Source: Bacteroidota bacterium
Lineage (GTDB): Bacteria; Bacteroidota; Bacteroidia; Sphingobacteriales; Sphingobacteriaceae
Assembly (NCBI GenBank): GCA_013288485.1
Contig: JABDBW010000002.1
Location: 1-64,000 of the forward strand
Direction: 5' to 3'
DNA length: 64,000 nt
Shown one piece after another: positions 1 to 8,735 of the stretch. The notes under the pieces were generated by a model. That model saw only the letters and a program-made list of their open reading frames with translations, was not told where the DNA came from and searched no databases. The first letter of the stretch is position 1; each line of letters opens with the position of its first letter. The position numbers were made by a program, and so were the translations under genes.

Positions 1-450
1 TATCAAGTACCAGGGAAAGTAAGATTTGACGGGACATTGACATGGTATGATCTTGGGCCAGACGGTCAATATGTAGCAACTGACAGTTGGAGTGCGTTAT
101 CTGGTTCGGGGACCATAAATAGCCCCAGGCCACTGTTTGGGCCAATTCCGAGTGGACAATGGACTTTGTCTGACTTTCAATATAGAGGTGAGCGTGCATT
201 TACAAGAGATGGAATAGGGTTCAGTGTAGATATAACCCCTGATCCGATGTATGGGCGAAGTGTAATGCGGATACATCCAGACGGCCCACCAACAGGAACA
301 GCTGGTTGCATTGGACTTACTGGAAATGCCGCTGCTCTGCAAGATTTTGCTAATAAAATAAGTAATTACTTATCTAATTACGGCACAATGAGATTGATAG
401 TTACCGGTTATCAACAGGTGTACATGGGCGATATAATTATTAAACCATAA
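1..450 (+). CDS. C-terminal end of a larger protein (open at window edge) with L,D-transpeptidase/DUF2778 (Tlde1)-like domain; possible polymorphic-toxin tip
   Basis: Frame +1 is open from base 1 (YQVPGKVRFDGTLTWYDLG...). Contains IPSGQW...MRIHPDGPPTGTAGCIGL, an H-x(n)-GCI motif typical of LDT-like folds. Confidence 0.55.
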   Translation, partial: YQVPGKVRFDGTLTWYDLGPDGQYVATDSWSALSGSGTINSPRPLFGPIPSGQWTLSDFQYRGERAFTRDGIGFSVDITPDPMYGRSVMRIHPDGPPTGTAGCIGLTGNAAALQDFANKISNYLSNYGTMRLIVTGYQQVYMGDIIIKP

Positions 451-458
451 AAGGAATA

Positions 459-1256
459 ATGAAAATGAATAAGCGCATATTATTATTGTTATTGTTGTGT
501 ATTGTTACACGGTCTTTTGCCCAAAAAGCAAGAGTAAAAGAAGATTATTTAAATGTAATAAAACAATTTTATAGCGCTCTCTTATCTGAGAACACGGTTA
601 CTTTAAATGAGTATAAGGGGTTTTTTGATTGGGAAGTGGTGACTTAAATGGAACAATACTTATTTGCCGAAAATTGTAAAAGGAAACATGTAAGTGACAA
701 GGATTGTGGTGAGCTGTTTAGTAAATATTTTGATGATGCCAAATCAGAGTCATTGTTTTTTTTAAAAATAAAAGAACAAAAAAGCAATCTTTCACAAGGA
801 TTAAATGAAGCAGATATTATAAAGCTATTGCAGGATTCTACCACTATTGTTAATGACGGGGCACCGAGTTCTGTTCTAATGAAAATTTGCTTTTCAAATA
901 AAAAATACGTTCACTTTTCCATGAATAAAATTGCTAAGGAACCAATTAATGTTGTAGATATTTTTTTACCCGATGGCTCATCGATATTTAATAAAATCGA
1001 TCCAAAAGATATGAATTATTTTTTAAAAATACCTGGGAAAATCGATGATCCTGATGGTTATATAAATGTAAGAAAAGAGGCAAGTTCCCAATCACCAATT
1101 ATAGGTACTATCAAAAAGGGAGAGAAATTTTACTATACACCCAATAGTAATACCAATTGGTGGAAAGTTGAAAAAAAATCTCAGTTGTCTGATAAGTCTT
1201 TAGTAAAAGGATATGTATATTATGATAGGATATCCCCCGTCGACAATAATTTTTAA
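459..1256 (+). pseudogene. Secreted SH3b-like protein, possible immunity partner of the upstream LDT-like domain; interrupted by an in-frame TAA at 645-647
   Basis: ORFs 459-647 and 648-1256 are in the same frame, separated only by TAA. Signal peptide MNKRILLLLLLCIVTRSFAQ; C-terminal GYINVRKEASSQSPIIGTIKKGEKF...WWKV resembles bacterial SH3. Confidence 0.55.
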
Positions 1257-1283
1257 CTCATCATTGTAAACATAAAATCGAGT

Positions 1284-2297
1284 ATGAAATATTTATTCTC
1301 GTTCGTTTTAATCATCTGTAATTGGCAAACCGCTTTTTGTCAACCCATATTAACTGCTTCAAATTCTACCCCTGTCGCCGGGGATGAATTTATAGTATAT
1401 ATATGCCCCGGAAGTGATTGTAGTGGCTCCGTCGCGCAACCTGGTGCATCAGGTGCAAATGTAGTATGGGATTTTAGTAACCTGAGTGGCACAAAGCAGG
1501 TGGATACGGTAAGATATGTTTCCTGTGCCAGTACACCTTATTGTAGTAAATTCCCAGGCAGCAATTTAGCCTCTATACAGGGTTCTAATTTATATGCCTA
1601 CTATGCGATCGATACTAATCAGTTTGCCGTGACCGGCACCTTTGCAAATGGCGATACAAACTATTATGCAGGCGATGTTGAGTTACAATATCCTTTTACC
1701 TATAATAGTGCTTATACGGTTTATTTCTATAGTCATTCTTTACCTGATACCAACTATGCTCATGATACTATTACAGTTGTCTGCGATGGTTATGGTACGT
1801 TAAAGTTGCCTACTGCAACATTCAATAATGTACTTAGAGTGCATTCTACAAGCAAGACAACGGATTCTGTTATTATAAATGGTGTAGCGCATGTTTCTTA
1901 TAATAAACAGGAAAATTATACCTGGCGTATGCCTGGCTACTACAATGCCTTGTTAGACATTGTTTATGGTATCTCTCCTGTGGATACCTATTACACTTAT
2001 ACTTTTCCGTCGAACCTGAGTGTGCCTGTTTTTGAACCTGTAAGTCCACTCCTTACACTTTATCCTAATCCTGTGACCAACAATCTCCATATGGAATTCA
2101 TGTCTGAAAATGAAAATGTTCGCATTAATTTGATTGATATGCTGGGAAAAGAATGTGGTATTGTTTGTGAAAAGAATTTTGAAAAGGGAATGCAAAATGT
2201 GAAATGCAATGTAAACGCACTCCCATCGGGTATCTATTTTGTGCGTATGCAAAATAGTAAAGGAACTACAACAAAAAAAATAGAAATAAGACATTAG
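1284..2297 (+). CDS. Secreted protein with T9SS type A C-terminal sorting domain
   Basis: Signal peptide; C-terminus LTLYPNPVTNNLHMEF...LPSGIYFVRMQNSKGTTTKKIEIRH. Confidence 0.8.
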   Translation: MKYLFSFVLIICNWQTAFCQPILTASNSTPVAGDEFIVYICPGSDCSGSVAQPGASGANVVWDFSNLSGTKQVDTVRYVSCASTPYCSKFPGSNLASIQGSNLYAYYAIDTNQFAVTGTFANGDTNYYAGDVELQYPFTYNSAYTVYFYSHSLPDTNYAHDTITVVCDGYGTLKLPTATFNNVLRVHSTSKTTDSVIINGVAHVSYNKQENYTWRMPGYYNALLDIVYGISPVDTYYTYTFPSNLSVPVFEPVSPLLTLYPNPVTNNLHMEFMSENENVRINLIDMLGKECGIVCEKNFEKGMQNVKCNVNALPSGIYFVRMQNSKGTTTKKIEIRH

Positions 2298-2345
2298 TTT
2301 CTTGAAAAAATCTATTTGAAAATCATCCATAAAAAACAAAAAATC

Positions 2346-2807
2346 ATGAATCGCATCTTAATTCTCTTCGTATTGATTATTCTTTCTGCAAACGCATTTG
2401 GACAATGCGTGATCTTATATAGCTACGATAATATTGGCAATAGAATAAAACGGGTCTATGACTGTAGTTTTTTCAATCAGGGCGGCGACGGAGGTAATCC
2501 CGGCCCAGGTCAGGGCAGCAGAATAACGAGTAATAATAGTCAACAGTCGATCGATTCGACCAATATTTTAAATACCTGTTCATTATATCCTAATCCTTCA
2601 ACTGGCTTTTTTAAGGCGTTGCTTAAATACCCTGTCAGCAATGCTGACGTTTATGTAATGGACGTCAAAGGGAGTGTAGTACAAAAAGCAAAAATAGATG
2701 GCGGTACAGAGGCAGACTTTGATATTACACGATTTCCCCCCGGAACCTATACTTTACATTTAGTAAGCCCCAATTATCAATTTTCAGTAAAGATCATAAA
2801 GGAGTAA
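2346..2807 (+). CDS. Small T9SS-sorted protein with an RHS-like YDxxGNR motif
   Basis: Likely start MNRILILFVL; YSYDNIGNRIKRVYDC then SLYPNPSTGFFKA...PPGTYTLHLVS...VKIIKE. Confidence 0.65.
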   Translation: MNRILILFVLIILSANAFGQCVILYSYDNIGNRIKRVYDCSFFNQGGDGGNPGPGQGSRITSNNSQQSIDSTNILNTCSLYPNPSTGFFKALLKYPVSNADVYVMDVKGSVVQKAKIDGGTEADFDITRFPPGTYTLHLVSPNYQFSVKIIKE

Positions 2808-2930
2808 TATTAGGACATGAAATGGTTCTCTCTTTCTTGAGAAATTTATCCTTATATATTTTGGATGATGAGAGATAGTATTCGAAGATCAGTTATTTCT
2901 ACGCTTTTGTTTTAATGGTCGCATGGCTTA

Positions 2931-2982
2931 GGTTGACAAATAGCGGGTGGTAGCCCCACTCGCTGTTTTTGTTATGTCAACC
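2931..2982. terminator. Nested hairpin, terminator-like
   Basis: Outer arms ggttgaca (2931-2938)/tgtcaacc (2975-2982); inner agcgggtgg (2942-2950)/ccactcgct (2956-2964) followed by gttttt. Confidence 0.5.
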
Positions 2983-3034
2983 ACTTTTTCTATCAAAATA
3001 TTGACGCTATTCCATACCTAATTAAATTGTCTAA

Positions 3035-3694
3035 ATGGCCAAAATACGGGCGATTCTGGTTGCCGTTATAGATAAACAGACCTTATTCAGAAAGGGGTTA
3101 GTATCGATAATTAATTCTTTTGCAGGAATAAATGTAATAGTAGAAGCAGATAATAGTATTGAACTTAGTTCAAAACTGAAAACAATAAACTTGCCTGATA
3201 TTTGCATTTTGAGTACCGAGATGTCTTTTGCTGAAAAGAAAGCGTTAGACAACATAAGAAAGTACCATCCTTCATTAAAGATTTTATTGATGGCCGAATA
3301 TCAAAATGACTATAAGGCCGTTCAACTTATTCACAGCGGGATACCCGGCTATCTTTTAAAAGATAGCCCCGTGAACCAACTAAGAACGGCCATAAAAATA
3401 TTGAATATGAAAGGGTTTTATATCGATGAAAAGGTCACTGATTTTGTAGAAAACACTCAAAATGATTTTATTCATCTTGGATTAGAGATTTCGGACTTGC
3501 AATTAGAGTTTTTATCTTTATGTGGCACAGGTATGACCTCCCGTGAGATCGCTGATAAAATGGGTGTCGGCATTGGTTCAATCAATACTTGTAGTAAAAC
3601 ATTATTTAAAAAAATTAAAGTCAAGAACCGGATCGGTTTAGTATTATTTGCGATCAGTTGCGGGATAGCAGGGCAGATCAGTTATGAAAAATAG
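3035..3694 (+). CDS. LuxR/NarL-type response regulator with degenerate receiver domain
   Basis: C-terminal HTH TSREIADKMGVGIGSINTCSKTLFKKIKVKNRIGLVLFA; receiver-like N-terminus with ILSTEMS at the usual phospho-Asp strand. Confidence 0.7.
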   Translation: MAKIRAILVAVIDKQTLFRKGLVSIINSFAGINVIVEADNSIELSSKLKTINLPDICILSTEMSFAEKKALDNIRKYHPSLKILLMAEYQNDYKAVQLIHSGIPGYLLKDSPVNQLRTAIKILNMKGFYIDEKVTDFVENTQNDFIHLGLEISDLQLEFLSLCGTGMTSREIADKMGVGIGSINTCSKTLFKKIKVKNRIGLVLFAISCGIAGQISYEK

Positions 3695-3719
3695 CTTAAA
3701 AATTGTCGATTTCCGGTGT

Positions 3720-4601
3720 TTATTTGCCATTCATCCATGATTTGAAGGCACTTGCGCGTTTTTGACTAATAACGACCTGGCTCTTAAAAGAAGGCTTGGT
3801 AAACAGTTCCAGTTTATGATGGTCCATGTTTTGAAAGTAGTCACATGCCTTAATGTTGACGATCATTTGTCGGTTTGCCCGAAAAAATTGTTTATCATTT
3901 AAATGTTGTTGTACCTCGTCCAAAGGCTGCGACACCAGAAAATCCTCGCGGTCGAATGTCCGTAAAAAATTATACTGGCCATCATGATAAAAATAGCTGA
4001 CGGTATCAATAGGCAGCGGGATATTTTTGGCGCCTTTTTGTACAGTGAATACCTGTACCTGTTTATGGCCGGACATGCCTGTTGCTTTGTTTTCGGCATG
4101 TCTCCACCGATTGTAAAAATAGAAGGCCAGGTAATAGACATTCAAAAGCAGGAGCATGATTACAATAACAGGAAAATCAAACTGCAAATATCCCGTATCA
4201 AGTATTTTGATCCTGAACAGCGCAAAATATAAGGTTGCTAACAGGAATGCGGCAACGGATGGCAAGATAAGCCCAAAGGCAAATTGCAAGCCAATACGCT
4301 TTGCCGTATTATCTATCCAGTCAAAATGCTTATCAAGTTTTACGGTCACCAGATATACAGTGTTGATAAGTGAAAATGCGATAAAGAAACTTAAAGTTAG
4401 CGAACGATAGTAATAATACATGAGCAACAGTTGGAAGAAACTTTGTTTTGCCCCGAACGCCACAATGATATGGGCGGCCAGTAGCGAAATGGCCAGCCGG
4501 AAGTAAAGATCATTATACATAAGTGGTCGATTCAATGCAGCCATAAAATAAGGTGATTTGATTTTTTTTAAAACAGCAAGCGGCTTTTTTTGTTTTATCA
4601 A
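3720..4601 (-). CDS. Membrane-anchored LytTR-domain transcriptional regulator
   Basis: Several N-terminal hydrophobic segments; C-terminal IDTVSYFYHDGQYNFLRTFDREDFLVSQPLDEVQQHL...FFRANRQMIVNI is LytTR-like. Confidence 0.8.
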   Translation of the reverse strand: MIKQKKPLAVLKKIKSPYFMAALNRPLMYNDLYFRLAISLLAAHIIVAFGAKQSFFQLLLMYYYYRSLTLSFFIAFSLINTVYLVTVKLDKHFDWIDNTAKRIGLQFAFGLILPSVAAFLLATLYFALFRIKILDTGYLQFDFPVIVIMLLLLNVYYLAFYFYNRWRHAENKATGMSGHKQVQVFTVQKGAKNIPLPIDTVSYFYHDGQYNFLRTFDREDFLVSQPLDEVQQHLNDKQFFRANRQMIVNIKACDYFQNMDHHKLELFTKPSFKSQVVISQKRASAFKSWMNGK

Positions 4602-4651
4602 TAATTTTTTTGCCGAATAACAAATTATCCTTTCATTTTAAAACCTAAAAT

Positions 4652-5032
4652 ATGGAAGCACAACCTTTCACCTCCGCCGGTGTAGCCGCATTGATGGCAG
4701 AGTTATATGCTCTGACTGACGAACAGTTAGCTGAGCAGGTTAACGAAATTAACAGCGACTTTATCAGTTGGATGGAGACAAACTTTACGCTAAGTGCCGA
4801 CCAGCAAAGCTATTTGGAAAATATGGACATTCAATTCATCCAGGCGGCGGCAGCTAATGTCGGACTTGCAGTAAAAAACAGACTGACGGTTACAGTCACA
4901 TTTGACGGTAGCTCAGGTTCGGGAAGTCTAAAGCTGGTCCAACAAAAGCCTCGGCTTGATACAACCTATGATACAACTAATGGTTTCGCAGCAACAGGAG
5001 AGTTGGATTTTATAATCAGCTATCAGCCTTAA
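4652..5032 (+). CDS. Hypothetical 126-aa protein divergent from the LytTR regulator
   Basis: Uninterrupted ORF with a 50-bp divergent intergenic region; no family recognised. Confidence 0.6.
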   Translation: MEAQPFTSAGVAALMAELYALTDEQLAEQVNEINSDFISWMETNFTLSADQQSYLENMDIQFIQAAAANVGLAVKNRLTVTVTFDGSSGSGSLKLVQQKPRLDTTYDTTNGFAATGELDFIISYQP

Positions 5033-5051
5033 TTCTTTTGCACTCAAAATA

Positions 5052-5107
5052 GTTATTTGAGGAATGCACAGGACCGGAAGGGCCTGTCTTGCCTCTCATC
5101 AAATAAC
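5052..5107. terminator. Nested hairpin between convergent genes
   Basis: Outer gttatttga (5052-5060)/tcaaataac (5099-5107); inner acaggacc (5068-5075)/gggcctgt (5080-5087), one mismatch. Confidence 0.45.
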
Positions 5108-5133
5108 GACCACCCTTTGCAGTGTAATTAGGG

Positions 5134-5928
5134 TCAGGCCGTTGCGCTGGGTACTGAAAGGTTGAGCATAAGACTGCAACCCGCTTTGGGTTGTGATGTT
5201 ATCATCAAAGAGCCGTTCAGCAGTTGCGACCGAAGATGCATATTATTAATGCCCATCGTTCCTTTCTCTTTCACGATAGCTTCATCAAAACCAATACCGT
5301 CATCGGTGACCTTCATCATAAAATTTGCATCACTATAGACCAATTCCAATTTAATGTTGCTGGCATCAGCATGTTGCAGGCTGTTATGAATAGCTTCCTG
5401 CGCAATGCGGTAAACAAACAATTGCGCTTCAGGGGACAGCAGATGATCATCACCATTGACATCTAAAATAAACTTAACTTTCCCTGACGCGTTGATCTGC
5501 TCCATATCGAATTCCAGCATACGATACAATCCCTGTTCCTTGATAAAATCGCTGTTCAGCGAATGGCTCATATATTTAGTATCCCTGATGATACGTTTCA
5601 TCAGCTCTGCCACATGCTGGATAACTTTTAATTGTTCATTCCCTGTACATAATTTCTCTATGGTATAGATATCCATGTTGATGAGGTAAGCAACCTGACC
5701 GATATTATCATGGATGTCAGATGAGATCTCATTAAGTACCAGCTCTCTTTCTTCAAAGCTTGCTCTCAACTTCTTATGTTCCAATTCAAGGATCAGGCGT
5801 TGCTTTTCGAGCGAATATTGGAGTTCCCTGTTCTTATACCTGATGACAAAGTACACCAGAAAATAAACCAAGATCACCAGCATTAAAGTACAGGCAAAAG
5901 CTATTTCCATTATCTCCCTTGCGATCAT
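5134..5928 (-). CDS. Sensor-less HisKA_3 histidine kinase (cassette A)
   Basis: One N-terminal TM; SSDIHDNIGQVAYLI phosphorylation motif; HATPase-like IAQEAIHNSLQHADASNI and TDDGIGF. Confidence 0.85.
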   Translation of the reverse strand: MIAREIMEIAFACTLMLVILVYFLVYFVIRYKNRELQYSLEKQRLILELEHKKLRASFEERELVLNEISSDIHDNIGQVAYLINMDIYTIEKLCTGNEQLKVIQHVAELMKRIIRDTKYMSHSLNSDFIKEQGLYRMLEFDMEQINASGKVKFILDVNGDDHLLSPEAQLFVYRIAQEAIHNSLQHADASNIKLELVYSDANFMMKVTDDGIGFDEAIVKEKGTMGINNMHLRSQLLNGSLMITSQPKAGCSLMLNLSVPSATA

Positions 5929-6575
5929 GATCTGCGAAGTTTAGGGTAATAATAAAAAACGAACGCAAAAGCCATATTTGTAACGATACTTACCACGTAT
6001 AATGCCATGATCACTTCCGGCGCCTCTTCTCTTAATCTCGAGGAATAAAATTTGACAAGGGAGAACAGCAAATAGGTCATACTCCAGCAAAATATAAGGA
6101 TCACGGGGAACCAGAAATGCACTTCTTTTTTTAACTCACGCCTGTCGCCCGGTTTCAAAAAAGTGGATAATGCCGTCAGGCTCATGGCTACAGTGACCAA
6201 CGCTTGATAAAACAGGAAATAGCTGATGATCGAATTGATGGATTGAAAGAACAGGATATTGATCGTCCATACGACCAAACTGAATATACCTATTAAGCGC
6301 CCAATATTCTTTTTGCGAAAACGATCGATGATAATGTTAAAATAAAAGCAGGTCAGGAAGACCTCCAACAAGTTGTTCAGATTATACACGACCATATTGT
6401 TACGGTATTTGACCGCCATCAGATATGCTAATGATTCACTTACCAAACATAGGACCGTTATGTAAAAAATGATCTTACTACCTTTGTCTAACAGACGAAA
6501 ACGGCTCGCACCGATAATTACAGGTAACGCTAAGGTCAAGATGAGGAAATCGCTCTTTAGGTAATAAGCGTCCAT
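5925..6575 (-). CDS. Multi-TM protein, putative sensor partner of kinase A
   Basis: Several hydrophobic segments; 4-nt overlap with the kinase start; paralogous to 19517-20188 (shared YFN...I(D/E)(R/F)FRKRNIG). Confidence 0.65.
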   Translation of the reverse strand: MDAYYLKSDFLILTLALPVIIGASRFRLLDKGSKIIFYITVLCLVSESLAYLMAVKYRNNMVVYNLNNLLEVFLTCFYFNIIIDRFRKKNIGRLIGIFSLVVWTINILFFQSINSIISYFLFYQALVTVAMSLTALSTFLKPGDRRELKKEVHFWFPVILIFCWSMTYLLFSLVKFYSSRLREEAPEVIMALYVVSIVTNMAFAFVFYYYPKLRRS

Positions 6576-6586
6576 AGAACGAAATC

Positions 6587-7081
6587 TCAGTTTACTAACA
6601 AAGGGCTGCCCGCTTTACCAGGCGGGCAGATTGGCGGGCATGGCTGCGTATAGTCAAGAACCGAATTGTTATTGTAAAATATATATTTTCCACTATCATT
6701 ATATCCGGCAACAATGATGGTCAGCGCTTTGCTCTGGTAGCCAGCATTAGTATTCGCCATTGGGGAGTTGGCATAGGAGAGTGTATGCGCGAACATTAGT
6801 TTGAGATGAGTGATCTGTTCCCCTGTCGGGTTGCTATCCAGGTATTGCCTGAGTTGTTTTACATCGATGATCAAAGATTGTAGGTCAGTATCGTTCATGG
6901 TATAATGGATACTGTTGAGATAACTCCCCAACATTTTGTTGGCGCTATCGATAACAATAAATTTCGAAAAGCTATCGGCTGCAAAGCCTTTAATAACGGG
7001 ACCTGTCTTCACCGTTTGAGTTTGGCAGGCTGAAAGCAAGCCTATAATAATTGCGCTAAAAGCTGTGTACTTGTTTTTCAT
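6587..7081 (-). CDS. Lipoprotein with Cys/Pro-rich C-terminal tail (cassette A)
   Basis: Lipobox LLSAC; DSANKMLGSYLNSI, THLKLMFAHTL, PCPPICPPGKAGSPLL shared with 20203-20715. Confidence 0.7.
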   Translation of the reverse strand: MKNKYTAFSAIIIGLLSACQTQTVKTGPVIKGFAADSFSKFIVIDSANKMLGSYLNSIHYTMNDTDLQSLIIDVKQLRQYLDSNPTGEQITHLKLMFAHTLSYANSPMANTNAGYQSKALTIIVAGYNDSGKYIFYNNNSVLDYTQPCPPICPPGKAGSPLLVN

Positions 7082-7087
7082 AAGTTT

Positions 7088-7765
7088 TTATAATTTGACC
7101 TTTAATTTATTTGATCCATTAGCAGATATTCCTGATTTTAAGGCAAATAGTATAAGCCCGGTACGGCTGTTCACACTGAGACGGTCAAATAGCCGTTCCC
7201 GGAACCCATGCAGCGTATTTATGGAAATGCCCATTTCCGCTGCCATCTGGTCATAACGTAAGCTTGTACAGCATAATTTCAGGAATTCCATTTCCCGGTC
7301 AGGTATCTGAACGTTTTTCAACGTATTGCCCTGAAATATTTTAAATAGCTGCTCATTTGCTACTTCCGAATAATAATAGCCGGTCTCATAAATGTTATGG
7401 ATGGCTTTTCTGAAATCATCAGGAGAACACTCCTTGATCATATAGCCACTCACACCCTTATTGATCATGCTTGCTACATTATACTCAGAGCTATAACCTG
7501 ACAGTATCAATATCCTGATTAGCGGATATTTCCTTTTTAATTCATCCGTAAGCGAGAACCCGTCCATGACAGGCATCTGAAGGTCGATGATAATGATGTC
7601 AGGCAGATCCGCTGCCTGTTCCAGTTTTTGCAGCATATCTGCTCCGTGCATCGCCTGAAAAACAACCGACATATGGGGGTCATCGGATAGGTGCTGGGCC
7701 AGCCCTTCGCGCAGGAGGATATGGTCATCAACAATGGCTATTTTTATTTGTTTATGATCGTCCAT
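7088..7765 (-). CDS. LuxR/NarL-type response regulator (cassette A)
   Basis: IAIVDDHILLREGL...PDIIIIDLQMPVMDG...MIKE, C-terminal HTH. Confidence 0.9.
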   Translation of the reverse strand: MDDHKQIKIAIVDDHILLREGLAQHLSDDPHMSVVFQAMHGADMLQKLEQAADLPDIIIIDLQMPVMDGFSLTDELKRKYPLIRILILSGYSSEYNVASMINKGVSGYMIKECSPDDFRKAIHNIYETGYYYSEVANEQLFKIFQGNTLKNVQIPDREMEFLKLCCTSLRYDQMAAEMGISINTLHGFRERLFDRLSVNSRTGLILFALKSGISANGSNKLKVKL

Positions 7766-8036
7766 ACGGTAAAAGTAATACAGTTAAAGACTATTTTTTT
7801 GCCGTTAACAGGCTGGGTAAGGGGTCTTTTTTACGTTAAGGCAACTTCAATAAAATGTTTTATTTTATATATTGTCTCTTTGAAGGCATCCACCTAACGT
7901 AGTCGACCAGGATATTTTCGTTTTCAAAAACGATTGTTCGGTAAATACTTACGAACTGAATAAATTATTTGGAACGGCTTCACATTGCCTTTATAATTTA
8001 GTAACTTTAAAATAGTTTACATTATATATAAAGGTA

Positions 8037-8636
8037 TTGACTGCTCTTAATTCAACGGGTGAAAAAGAACTTGTACTCCGGCTTAAAGATGGGGACAGGA
8101 AGGCTTTTGAATTATTGTACCATGCCTATAAAAAGCGCGTTTATAATAACCTACTCAAGCTCCTTCATTCCGATTCTCACGCCGAAGAATTATTACAGGA
8201 GGTCTTTTATAAGGTATGGGTAAAACGAGATTCTTTAGAGCCTGAAAAATTATTTCCCGCATACCTCTTCCGTATTGCGGCCAATCTGGTTGTTGACCAT
8301 TTCAGAAGGGCTGCACTCGACCAGAAATTACAAGCCTATCTGATTGCATCAGGAACGGAATTGTACCATCATCTTGACGACCTGATTAATTATAAAGACA
8401 GCCAGGAACAATTAAACCAAGCCATAGCGCTACTGCCGCCGCAGCGACAAAAAATATATTCCCTTTGTAAAATTGAAGGTAAATCTTATGAAGAGGTGAG
8501 CATTTTATTGGGTATCTCCACCTCAACGATCAATGACCATATGGTAAAAGCATCGCGCGTTATCAAAAGTCATTTCTTTGGCTCAAAAGAAACCGCAGTA
8601 GTTTTCCTCCTTACCTACATGCTGAACCACACGTGA
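8037..8636 (+). CDS. ECF sigma factor, FecI-like
   Basis: DRKAFELLYHAYKKRVYNNLLKLL...AEELLQEVFYKVW...LPPQRQKIYSLCKIEGKSYEEVSILLGISTSTINDHM. Confidence 0.9.
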   Translation: MTALNSTGEKELVLRLKDGDRKAFELLYHAYKKRVYNNLLKLLHSDSHAEELLQEVFYKVWVKRDSLEPEKLFPAYLFRIAANLVVDHFRRAALDQKLQAYLIASGTELYHHLDDLINYKDSQEQLNQAIALLPPQRQKIYSLCKIEGKSYEEVSILLGISTSTINDHMVKASRVIKSHFFGSKETAVVFLLTYMLNHT

Positions 8637-8735
8637 GTTTAAAGCTAATGATGTTACACGTTTTATAGCTTTTGATGTTTTTCTTTTAATTAAAAATAAC
8701 TGTGGTAGGCTTAAAGATTGTTGGTAGCGAAATAC

